NCBI RefSeq assembly: GCF_964340395.1
Contig: NW_027554290.1
Location: 62,001-126,000, forward strand
DNA: 64,000 nt
DNA from: Glandiceps talaboti
Taxonomy: Eukaryota; Hemichordata; Enteropneusta; Spengelidae
Direction of reading: 5' to 3'
Shown: piece after piece, positions 15,001 through 28,300 of the stretch
How the letters are laid out: each line of letters starts with the position of its first letter
How positions within the stretch are numbered: position 1 is the first letter of the stretch
Position numbers and translations under genes: made by a program
Notes under the pieces: model-generated
Told to the model about the DNA's origin: nothing
Database searches by the model: none
What the model saw: only the letters and a program-made list of their open reading frames with translations

Positions 15001-18000
15001 ATTTACTCAGGATAGGTAAAACATTTGTATAGTGTAACCTTGACTGTTGTATATCATTATTTACTCAGGATAGGTAAACCATTTGTATAGTGTAACCTTG
15101 ACTGTTGTAGATCATTATTTACTCAGGATAGGTAAAACATTTGTATAGTGTAACCTTGACTGTTGTAGATCATTATTTACTCAGGATAGGTAAAACATTT
15201 GTATAGTGTAACCTTGACTGTTGTAGATCATTATTTACTCAGGATAGGGAAAACATTTGTATAGTGTAACCTTGACTGTTGTAGATCATTATTTACTCAG
15301 GATAGGTAAAACATTTGTATAGTGTAACCTTGACTGTTGTAGATCATTATTTACCCAGGATAGGTAAAACATTTTGTATAGTGTAACCTTGACTGTTGTA
15401 GATCATTATTTACTCAGGATAGGTAAAACATTTGTATAGTGTAACCTTGACTGTTGTAGATCTCTATTTACTCAGGATAGGTAAAACATTTGACTGTATA
15501 GTTTAACCTTGACTGTTGTAGATCATTATTTACTCAGGATTGGTAAAACATTTGTATAGTGTAATCTTGACTGTTGTAGATCATTATTTACTCAGGATAG
15601 GTAAACCATTTGTATAGTGTAACCTTGACTGTTGTAGATCATTCTTTACTCAGGATAGGTAAAACATTTGTATAGTGTAACCTTGACTGTTGCAGATCAT
15701 TATTTACTCAGGATAGGTAAAACATTTGTATAGTGTAACCTTGACTGTTGTAGATCATTATTTACTCAGGATAGGTAAACCATTTGTATAGTGTTAACTT
15801 TGACTGTTGTAGATAATTATTTACTCAGGATAGGTAAACCATTTGTATAGTGTAACCTTGACTGTTGTAGATCATTATTTACTCAGGAGAGGTAAAACAT
15901 TTGTATAGTGTAACCTTGACTGTTGTAGATCATTATTTACTCAGGATAGGTAAAACATTTGTATAGTGTAACCTTGACTGTTGTAGATCATTATTTACTC
16001 AGGATAGGTAAAACATTTGTATAGTGTAACCTTGACTGTTGTAGATCATTATTTACTCAGGATAGGTAAAACATTTGTATACTGTAACCTTGACTGTTGT
16101 AGATCATCATTTACTCAGGATAGGTAAAACATTTGTATACTGTAACCTTGACTGTTGTAGATCATTATTTACCCAGGATAGGTAAACCATTTGTATAGTG
16201 TAACCTTGACTGTTGTAGATCATTATTTACTCAGGATAGGTAAAACATTTGTATAGTGTAACCTTGACTGTTGTAGATCATTATTTACTCAGGATAGGTA
16301 AACCATTTGTATAGTGTAACCTTGACTGTTGTAGATCATTATTTACCCAGGATAGGTAAAACATTTGTATAGTGTAACCTTGACTGTTGTAGATCATTAT
16401 TTACTCAGGATAGGTAAAACATTTGTATAGTGTAACCTTGACTGTTGTAGATCATTATTTACTCAGGATAGGTAAAACATTTGTATAGTGTAACCTTGAC
16501 TGTTGTAGATCATTATTTACCCAGGATAGGTAAAACATTTGTATAGTGTAACCTTGACTGTTGTACATCATTATTTACTCAGGATAGGTAAAACATTTGT
16601 ATAGTGTAACCTTGACTGTTGTAGATCATTATTTACTCAGGATAGGTAAAACATTTGTATAGTGTAACCTTGACTGTTGTAGATCATTATTTACTCAGGA
16701 TAGGTAAACCATTTGTATAGTGTAACCTTGACTGTTGTAGATCTCTATTTACTCAGGATAGGTAAAACATTTGTATAGTGTAACCTTGACTGTTGTAGAT
16801 CATTATTTACTCAGGATAGGTAAAACATTTGTATAGTGTAACCTTGACTGTTGTAGATCATTATTTACTCAGGATAGGTAAAACATTTGTATAGTGTAAC
16901 CTTGACTGTTGTAGATCATTATTTACTCAGGATAGGTAAAACATTTGTATACTGTAACCTTGACTGTTGTAGATCATCATTTACTCAGGATAGGTAAAAC
17001 ATTTGTATACTGTAACCTTGACTGTTGTAGATCATTATTTACCCAGGATAGGTAAACCATTTGTATAGTGTAACCTTGACTGTTGTAGATCATTATTTAC
17101 TCAGGATAGGTAAAACATTTGTATAGTGTAACCTTGACTGTTGTAGATCATTATTTACTCAGGATAGGTAAACCATTTGTATAGTGTAACCTTGACTGTT
17201 GTAGATCATTATTTACCCAGGATAGGTAAAACATTTGTATAGTGTAACCTTGACTGTTGTAGATCATTATTTACTCAGGATAGGTAAAACATTTGTATAG
17301 TGTAACCTTGACTGTTGTAGATCATTATTTACTCAGGATAGGTAAAACATTTGTATACTGTAACCTTGACTGTTGTAGATCATTATTTACCCAGGATAGG
17401 TAAAACATTTGTATAGTGTAACCTTGACTGTTGTACATCATTATTTACTCAGGATAGGTAAAACATTTGTATAGAGTAACCTTGACTGTTGTAGATCATT
17501 ATTTACTCAGGATAGGTAAAACATTTGTATAGTGTAACCTTGACTGTTGTAGATCATTATTTACCCAGGATAGGTAAAACATTTGTATAGTGTAACCTTG
17601 ACTGTTGTACATCATTATTTACTCAGGATAGGTAAAACATTTGTATAGTGTAACCTTGACTGTTGTATATCATTATTTACTCAGGATAGGTAAACCATTT
17701 GTATAGTGTAACCTTGACTGTTGTAGATCATTATTTACTCAGGATAGGTAAAACATTTGTATAGTGTAACCTTGACTGTTGTAGATCATTATTTACTCAG
17801 GATAGGTAAAACATTTGTATAGTGTAACCTTGACTGTTGTAGATCATTATTTACTCAGGATAGGTAAAACATTTGTATAGTGTAACCTTGACTGTTGTAG
17901 ATCATTATTTACTCAGGATAGGTAAAACATTTGTATAGTGTAACCTTGACTGTTGTAGATCATTATTTACCCAGGATAGGTAAAACATTTTGTATAGTGT

Positions 18001-21000
18001 AACCTTGACTGTTGTAGATCATTATTTACTCAGGATAGGTAAAACATTTGTATAGTGTAACCTTGACTGTTGTAGATCTCTATTTACTCAGGATAGGTAA
18101 AACATTTGACTGTATAGTTTAACCTTGACTGTTGTAGATCATTATTTACTCAGGATAGGTAAAACATTTGTATAGTGTAATCTTGACTGTTGTAGATCAT
18201 TATTTACTCAGGATAGGTAAACCATTTGTATAGTGTAACCTTGACTGTTGTAGATCATTCTTTACTCAGGATAGGTAAAACATTTGTATAGTGTAACCTT
18301 GACTGTTGCAGATCATTATTTACTCAGGATAGGTAAAACATTTGTATAGTGTAACCTTGACTGTTGTAGATCATTATTTACTCAGGATAGGTAAAACATT
18401 TGTATAGTGTAACCTTGACTGTTGTAGATCATTATTTACTCAGGATAGGTAAACCATTTGTATACTGTAACCTTGACTGTTGTAGATCATTATTTACTCA
18501 GGATAGGTAAACCATTTGTATAGTGTAACCTTGACTGTTGTACATCATTATTTACTCAGGATAGGTAAAACATTTGTATAGTGTAACCTTGACTGTTGTA
18601 GATCATTATTTACTCAGGATAGGTAAAACATTTGTATAGTGTAACCTTGACTGTTGTAGATCATTATTTACTCAGGATAGGTAAACCATTTGTATAGTGT
18701 AACCTTGACTGTTGTAGATCTCTATTTACTCAGAATAGGTAAAACATTTGTATAGTGTAACCTTGACTGTTGTAGATCATTATTTACTCAGGATAGGTAA
18801 AACATTTGTATAGTGTAACCTTGACTGTTGTAGATCATTATTTACTCAGGATAGGTAAAACATTTGTATAGTGTAACCTTGACTGTTGTAGATCATTATT
18901 TACTCAGGATAGGTAAAACATTTGTATAGTGTAACCTTGACTGTTGTAAGATCATTATTTACTCAGGATAGGTAAACCATTTGTATAGTGTAACCTTGAC
19001 TGTTGTAGATCATTATTTACTCAGGATAGGTAAAACATTTGTATAGTGTAACCTTGACAGTTGTAGATCATTATTTACTCAGGATAGGTAAAACATTTGT
19101 ATAGTGTAACCTTGACTGTTGTAGATCATTATTTACTCAGGATAGGTAAACCATTTGTATACTGTAACCTTGACTGTTGTAGATCATTATTTACTCAGGA
19201 TAGGTAAACCATTTGTATAGTGTAACCTTGACTGTTGTACATCATTATTTACTCAGGATAGGTAAAACATTTGTATAGTGTAACCTTGACTGTTGTAGAT
19301 CATTATTTACTCAGGATAGGTAAAACATTTGTATAGTGTAACCTTGACTGTTGTAGATCATTATTTACTCAGGATAGGTAAAACATTTGTATAGTGTAAC
19401 CTTGACTGTTGTAGATCATTATTTACCCAGGATAGCTAAAACATTTGTATAGTGTAACCTTGACTGTTGTAGATCATTATTTACCCAGGATAGGTAAAAC
19501 ATTTGTATAGTGTAACCTTGACTGTTGTACATCATTATTTACTCAGGATAGGTAAAACATTTGTATAGTGTAACCTTGACTGTTGTAGATCATTATTTAC
19601 TCAGGATAGGTAAACCATTTGTATAGTGTAACCTTGACTGTTGTAGATCATTATTTACTCAGGATAGGTAAACCATTTGTATAGTGTAACCTTGACTGTT
19701 GTAGATCATTATTTACTCAGGATAGGTAAACCATTTGTATAGTGTAACCTTGACTGTTGTAGATCATTATTTACTCAGGATAGGTAAACCATTTGTATAG
19801 TGTAACCTTGACTGTTGTAGATCATTATTTACTCAGGATAGGTAAAACATTTGTATAGTGTAACCTTGACTGTTGTATATCATTATTTACTCAGGATAGG
19901 TAAACCATTTGTATAGTGTAACCTTGACTGTTGTAGATCATTATTTACTCAGGATAGGTAAAACATTTGTATAGTGTAACCTTGACTGTTGTAGATCATT
20001 ATTTACTCAGGATAGGTAAAACATTTGTATAGTGTAACCTTGACTGTTGTAGATCATTATTTACTCAGGATAGGGAAAACATTTGTATAGTGTAACCTTG
20101 ACTGTTGTAGATCATTATTTACTCAGGATAGGTAAAACATTTGTATAGTGTAACCTTGACTGTTGTAGATCATTATTTACCCAGGATAGGTAAAACATTT
20201 TGTATAGTGTAACCTTGACTGTTGTAGATCATTATTTACTCAGGATAGGTAAAACATTTGTATAGTGTAACCTTGACTGTTGTAGATCTCTATTTACTCA
20301 GGATAGGTAAAACATTTGACTGTATAGTTTAACCTTGACTGTTGTAGATCATTATTTACTCAGGATTGGTAAAACATTTGTATAGTGTAATCTTGACTGT
20401 TGTAGATCATTATTTACTCAGGATAGGTAAACCATTTGTATAGTGTAACCTTGACTGTTGTAGATCATTCTTTACTCAGGATAGGTAAAACATTTGTATA
20501 GTGTAACCTTGACTGTTGCAGATCATTATTTACTCAGGATAGGTAAAACATTTGTATAGTGTAACCTTGACTGTTGTAGATCATTATTTACTCAGGATAG
20601 GTAAACCATTTGTATAGTGTTAACTTTGACTGTTGTAGATAATTATTTACTCAGGATAGGTAAACCATTTGTATAGTGTAACCTTGACTGTTGTAGATCA
20701 TTATTTACTCAGGAGAGGTAAAACATTTGTATAGTGTAACCTTGACTGTTGTAGATCATTATTTACTCAGGATAGGTAAAACATTTGTATAGTGTAACCT
20801 TGACTGTTGTAGATCATTATTTACTCAGGATAGGTAAAACATTTGTATAGTGTAACCTTGACTGTTGTAGATCATTATTTACTCAGGATAGGTAAAACAT
20901 TTGTATACTGTAACCTTGACTGTTGTAGATCATCATTTACTCAGGATAGGTAAAACATTTGTATACTGTAACCTTGACTGTTGTAGATCATTATTTACCC

Positions 21001-22300
21001 AGGATAGGTAAACCATTTGTATAGTGTAACCTTGACTGTTGTAGATCATTATTTACTCAGGATAGGTAAAACATTTGTATAGTGTAACCTTGACTGTTGT
21101 AGATCATTATTTACTCAGGATAGGTAAACCATTTGTATAGTGTAACCTTGACTGTTGTAGATCATTATTTACCCAGGATAGGTAAAACATTTGTATAGTG
21201 TAACCTTGACTGTTGTAGATCATTATTTACTCAGGATAGGTAAAACATTTGTATAGTGTAACCTTGACTGTTGTAGATCATTATTTACTCAGGATAGGTA
21301 AAACATTTGTATAGTGTAACCTTGACTGTTGTAGATCATTATTTACCCAGGATAGGTAAAACATTTGTATAGTGTAACCTTGACTGTTGTACATCATTAT
21401 TTACTCAGGATAGGTAAAACATTTGTATAGTGTAACCTTGACTGTTGTAGATCATTATTTACTCAGGATAGGTAAAACATTTGTATAGTGTAACCTTGAC
21501 TGTTGTAGATCATTATTTACTCAGGATAGGTAAACCATTTGTATAGTGTAACCTTGACTGTTGTAGATCTCTATTTACTCAGGATAGGTAAAACATTTGT
21601 ATAGTGTAACCTTGACTGTTGTAGATCATTATTTACTCAGGATAGGTAAAACATTTGTATAGTGTAACCTTGACTGTTGTAGATCATTATTTACTCAGGA
21701 TAGGTAAAACATTTGTATAGTGTAACCTTGACTGTTGTAGATCATTATTTACTCAGGATAGGTAAAACATTTGTATACTGTAACCTTGACTGTTGTAGAT
21801 CATCATTTACTCAGGATAGGTAAAACATTTGTATACTGTAACCTTGACTGTTGTAGATCATTATTTACCCAGGATAGGTAAACCATTTGTATAGTGTAAC
21901 CTTGACTGTTGTAGATCATTATTTACTCAGGATAGGTAAAACATTTGTATAGTGTAACCTTGACTGTTGTAGATCATTATTTACTCAGGATAGGTAAACC
22001 ATTTGTATAGTGTAACCTTGACTGTTGTAGATCATTATTTACCCAGGATAGGTAAAACATTTGTATAGTGTAACCTTGACTGTTGTAGATCATTATTTAC
22101 TCAGGATAGGTAAAACATTTGTATAGTGTAACCTTGACTGTTGTAGATCATTATTTACTCAGGATAGGTAAAACATTTGTATACTGTAACCTTGACTGTT
22201 GTAGATCATTATTTACCCAGGATAGGTAAAACATTTGTATAGTGTAACCTTGACTGTTGTACATCATTATTTACTCAGGATAGGTAAAACATTTGTATAG
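1..22300 (+). repeat. Array domain A: 49-101-monomer higher-order blocks
   Basis: The rare GTAAGATC variant (its GATC at 752, 3601, 8253, 14124 and 18950) and the GACT-insertion variant (2121, 4970, 9622, 15493 and 20319) recur with the same successive spacings: 2849, 4652, 5871 and 4826 bp. These equal 49, 80, 101 and 83 monomers once the known length variants are added. A second spacing of 2210 bp (38 monomers) links 7412 to 9622, 13283 to 15493 and 18109 to 20319, and also links the TTCTTTACT variant at 61 to 2271. The rare TATAGAGTAAC variant follows the same shifts (11601, 17472, 22298). The blocks are therefore nested large duplications. The 101- and 83-monomer forms differ by an 18-monomer segment. 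The right boundary is approximate. Confidence 0.85.
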
Positions 22301-22379
22301 AGTAACCTTGACTGTTGTAGATCATTATTTACTCAGGATAGGTAAAACATTTGTATAGTGTAACCTTGACTGTTGTAGA

Positions 22380-25300
22380 TCATTATTTACTTAGGATAGG
22401 TAAACCATTTGTATAGTGTAACCTTGACTGTTGTAGATCATTATTTACTCAGGATAGGTAAAACATTTGTATAGTGTAACCTTGACTGTTGTAGATCATT
22501 ATTTACTCAGGATAGGTAAAACTTTTGTATAGTGTAACCTTGACTGTTGTAGATCATTATTTACTCAGGATAGGTAAAACATTTGTATAGTGTAACCTTG
22601 ACTGTTGTAGATCATTATTTACTGAGGATAGGTAAAACATTTGTATAGTGTAACCTTGATAGTTGTAAGATCATTATTTACTCAGGATAGGTAAACCATT
22701 TGTATAGTGTAACCTTGACTGTTGTAGATCATTATTTACTCAGGATAGGTAAAACATTTGTATAGTGTAATCTTGACTGTTGTAGATCATTATTTACTCA
22801 GGATAGGTAAAACATTTGTATAGTGTAACCTTGACAGTTGTAGATCATTATTTACTCAGGATAGGTAAAACATTTGTATAGTGTAACCTTGACTGTTGTA
22901 GATCATTATTTACTCAGGATAGGTAAACCATTTGTATACTGTAACCTTGACTGTTGTAGATCATTATTTACTCAGGATAGGTAAACCATTTGTATAGTGT
23001 AACCTTGACTGTTGTAGATCATTATTTACTCAGGATAGGTAAAACATTTGTATAGTGTAACCGTGACTGTTGTAGATCATTATTTACTCAGGATAGGTAA
23101 AACATTTGTATAGTGTAACCTTGACTGTTGTAGATCATTATTTACTCAGGATAGGTAAAACATTTGTATAGTGTAACCTTGACTGTTGTAGATCATTATT
23201 TACTCAGGATAGGTAAAACATTTGTTTAGTGTAACCTTGACTGTTGTAGATCATTATTTACCCAGGATAGGTAAAACATTTGTATAGTGTAACCTTGACT
23301 GTTGTACATCATTATTTACTCAGGATAGGTAAAACATTTGTATAGTGTAACCTTGACTGTTGTAGATCATTATTTACTCAGGATAGGTAAACCATTTGCA
23401 TAGTGTAACCTTGACTGTTGTAGATCATTATTTACTCAGGATAGGTAAACCATTTGTATAGTGTAACCTTGACTGTTGTAGATCATTATTTACTCAGGAT
23501 AGGTAAACCATTTGTATAGTGTAACCTTGACTGTTGTAGATCATTATTTACTCAGGATAGGTAAACCATTTGTATAGTGTAACCTTGACTGTTGTAGATC
23601 ATTATTTACTCAGGATAGGTAAAACATTTGTATAGTGTAACCTTGACTGTTGTATATCATTATTTACTCAGGATAGGTAAACCATTTGTATAGTGTAACC
23701 TTGACTGTTGTAGATCATTATTTACTCAGGATAGGTAAAACATTTGTATAGTGTAACCTTGACTGTTGTAGATCATTATTTACTCAGGATAGGTAAAACA
23801 TTTGTATAGTGTAACCTTGACTGTTGTAGATCATTATTTACTCAGGATAGGTAAAACATTTGTATAGTGTAACCTTGACTGTTGTAGATCATTATTTACT
23901 CAGGATAGGTAAAACATTTGTATAGTGTAACCTTGACTGTTGTAGATCATTATTTACCCAGGATAGGTAAAACATTTTGTATAGTGTAACCTTGACTGTT
24001 GTAGATCATTATTTACTCAGGATAGGTAAAACATTTGTATAGTGTAACCTTGACTGTTGTAGATCTCTATTTACTCAGGATAGGTAAAACATTTGACTGT
24101 ATAGTGTAACCTTGACTGTTGTAGATCATTATTTACTCAGGATAGGTAAAACTTTTGTATAGTGTAACCTTGACTGTTGTAGATCATTATTTACTCAGGA
24201 TAGGTAAAACATTTGTATAGTGTAACCTTGACTGTTGTAGATCATTATTTACTCAGGATAGGTAAAACATTTGTATACTGTAACCTTGACTGTTGTAGAT
24301 CATTATTTACTCAGGATAGGTAAACCATTTGTATAGTGTAACCTTGACTGTTGTAGATCATTATTTACTCAGGATAGGTAAACCATTTGTATAGTGTAAC
24401 CTTGACTGTTGTAGATCATTATTTACCCAGGATAGGTAAAACATTTGTATAGTGTAACCTTGACTGTTGTAGATCATTATTTACTCAGGATAGGTAAACC
24501 ATTTGTATAGTGTAACCTTGACTGTTGTAGATCATTATTTACTCAGGATAGGTAAACCATTTGTATAGTGTAACCTTGACTGTTGTAGATCATTATTTAC
24601 TCAGGATAGGTAAACCATTTGTATAGTGTAACCTTGACTGTTGTAGATCATTATTTACTCAGGATAGGTAAACCATTTGCATAGTGTAACCTTGACTGTT
24701 GTAGATCATTATTTACTCAGGATAGGTAAAACATTTGCATAGTGTAACCTTGACTGTTGTATATCATTATTTACTCAGGATAGGTAAACCATTTGTATAG
24801 TGTAACCTTGACTGTTGTAGATCATTATTTACTCAGGATAGGTAAAACATTTGTATAGTGTAACCTTGACTGTTGTAGATCATTATTTACTCAGGATAGG
24901 TAAAACATTTGTATAGTGTAACCTTGACTGTTGTAGATCATTATTTACTCAGGATAGGTAAAACATTTGTATAGTGTAACCTTGACTGTTGTAGATCATT
25001 ATTTACTCAGGATAGGTAAAACATTTGTATAGTGTAACCTTGACTGTTGTAGATCATTATTTACCCAGGATAGGTAAAACATTTTGTATAGTGTAACCTT
25101 GACTGTTGTAGATCATTATTTACTCAGGATAGGTAAAACATTTGTATAGTGTAACCTTGACTGTTGTAGATCTCTATTTACTCAGGATAGGTAAAACATT
25201 TGACTGTATAGTGTAACCTTGACTGTTGTAGATCATTATTTACTCAGGATAGGTAAAACTTTTGTATAGTGTAACCTTGACTGTTGTAGATCATTATTTA

Positions 25301-28300
25301 CTCAGGATAGGTAAAACATTTGTATAGTGTAACCTTGACTGTTGTAGATCATTATTTACTCAGGATAGGTAAACCATTTGTATACTGTAACCTTGACTGT
25401 TGTAGATCATTATTTACTCAGGATAGGTAAACCATTTGTATAGTGTAACCTTGACTGTTGTAGATCATTATTTACTCAGGATAGGTAAAACATTTGTATA
25501 GTGTAATCTTGACTGTTGTAGATCATTATTTACTCAGGATAGGTAAAACATTTGTATAGTGTAATCTTGACTGTTGTAGATCATTATTTACTCAGGATAG
25601 GTAAACCATTTGTATAGTGTAACCTTGACTGTTGTAGATCATTCTTTACTCAGGATAGGTAAAACATTTGTATAGTGTAACCTTGACTGTTGTAGATCAT
25701 TATTTACTCAGGATAGGTAAAACATTTGTATAGTGTAACCTTGACTGTTGTAGATCATTATGTACTCAGGATAGGTAAACCATTTGTATAGTGTTAACTT
25801 TGACTGTTGTAGATCATTATTTACTCAGGATAGGTAAACCATTTGTATAGTGTAACCTTGACTGTTGTAGATCATTATTTACTCAGGATAGGTAAAACAT
25901 TTGTATAGTGTAACCTTGACTGTTGTAGATCATTATTTACTCAGGATAGGTAAACCATTTGTATAGTGTAACCTTGACTGTTGTAGATCATTATTTACTC
26001 AGGATAGGTAAAACATTTGTATACTGTAAACTTGACTGTTGTAGATCATCATTTACTCAGGATAGGTAAAACATTTGTATACTGTAACCTTGACTGTTGT
26101 AGATCATTATTTACCCAGGATAGGTAAACCATTTGTATAGTGTAACCTTGACTGTTGTAGATCATTATTTACTCAGGATAGGTAAAACATTTGTATAGTG
26201 TAACCTTGACTGTTGTAGATCATTATTTACTCAGGATAGGTAAACCATTTGTATAGTGTAACCTTGACTGTTGTAGATCATTATTTACCCAGGATAGGTA
26301 AAACATTTGTATAGTGTAACCTTGACTGTTGTAGATCATTATTTACTCAGGATAGGTAAAACATTTGTATAGTGTAACCTTGACTGTTGTAGATCATTAT
26401 TTACTCAGGATAGGTAAAACATTTGTATAGTGTAACCTTGACTGTTGTAGATCATTATTTACCCAGGATAGGTAAAACATTTGTATAGTGTAACCTTGAC
26501 TGTTGTACATCATTATTTACTCAGGATAGGTAAAACATTTGTATAGTGTAACCTTGACTGTTGTAGATCATTATTTACTCAGGATAGGTAAAACATTTGT
26601 ATAGTGTAACCTTGACTGTTGTAGATCATTATTTACTCAGGATAGGTAAACCATTTGTATAGTGTAACTTTGACTGTTGTAGATCTCTATTTACTCAGGA
26701 TAGGTAAAACATTTGTATAGTGTAACCTTGACTGTTGTAGATCATTATTTACTCAGGATAGGTAAAACATTTGTATAGTGTAACCTTGACTGTTGTAGAT
26801 CATTATTTACTCAGGATAGGTAAAACATTTGTATAGTGTAACCTTGACTGTTGTAGATCATTATTTACTCAGGATAGGTAAAACATTTGTATAGTGTAAC
26901 CTTGACTGTTGTAGATCATTATTTACCCAGGATAGGTAAAACATTTTGTATAGTGTAACCTTGACTGTTGTAGATCATTATTTACTCAGGATAGGTAAAA
27001 CATTTGTATAGTGTAACCTTGACTGTTGTAGATCTCTATTTACTCAGGATAGGTAAAACATTTGACTGTATAGTGTAACCTTGACTGTTGTAGATCATTA
27101 TTTACTCAGGATAGGTAAAACTTTTGTATAGTGTAACCTTGACTGTTGTAGATCATTATTTACTCAGGATAGGTAAAACATTTGTATAGTGTAACCTTGA
27201 CTGTTGTAGATCATTATTTACTCAGGATAGGTAAAACATTTGTATACTGTAACCTTGACTGTTGTAGATCATTATTTACTCAGGATAGGTAAACCATTTG
27301 TATAGTGTAACCTTGACTGTTGTAGATCATTATTTACTCAGGATAGGTAAAACATTTGTATAGTGTAATCTTGACTGTTGTAGATCATTATTTACTCAGG
27401 ATAGGTAAAACATTTGTATAGTGTAATCTTGACTGTTGTAGATCATTATTTACTCAGGATAGGTAAACCATTTGTATAGTGTAACCTTGACTGTTGTAGA
27501 TCATTATTTACCCAGGATAGGTAAAACATTTGTATAGTGTAACCTTGACTGTTGTAGATCATTATTTACTCAGGATAGGTAAACCATTTGTATAGTGTAA
27601 CCTTGACTGTTGTAGATCATTATTTACTCAGGATAGGTAAACCATTTGTATAGTGTAACCTTGACTGTTGTAGATCATTATTTACTCAGGATAGGTAAAC
27701 CATTTGTATAGTGTAACCTTGACTGTTGTAGATCATTATTTACTCAGGATAGGTAAACCATTTGCATAGTGTAACCTTGACTGTTGTAGATCATTATTTA
27801 CTCAGGATAGGTAAAACATTTGCATAGTGTAACCTTGACTGTTGTATATCATTATTTACTCAGGATAGGTAAACCATTTGTATAGTGTAACCTTGACTGT
27901 TGTAGATCATTATTTACTCAGGATAGGTAAAACATTTGTATAGTGTAACCTTGACTGTTGTAGATCATTATTTACTCAGGATAGGTAAAACATTTGTATA
28001 GTGTAACCTTGACTGTTGTAGATCATTATTTACTCAGGATAGGTAAAACATTTGTATAGTGTAACCTTGACTGTTGTAGATCATTATTTACTCAGGATAG
28101 GTAAAACATTTGTATAGTGTAACCTTGACTGTTGTAGATCATTATTTACCCAGGATAGGTAAAACATTTTGTATAGTGTAACCTTGACTGTTGTAGATCA
28201 TTATTTACTCAGGATAGGTAAAACATTTGTATAGTGTAACCTTGACTGTTGTAGATCTCTATTTACTCAGGATAGGTAAAACATTTGACTGTATAGTGTA

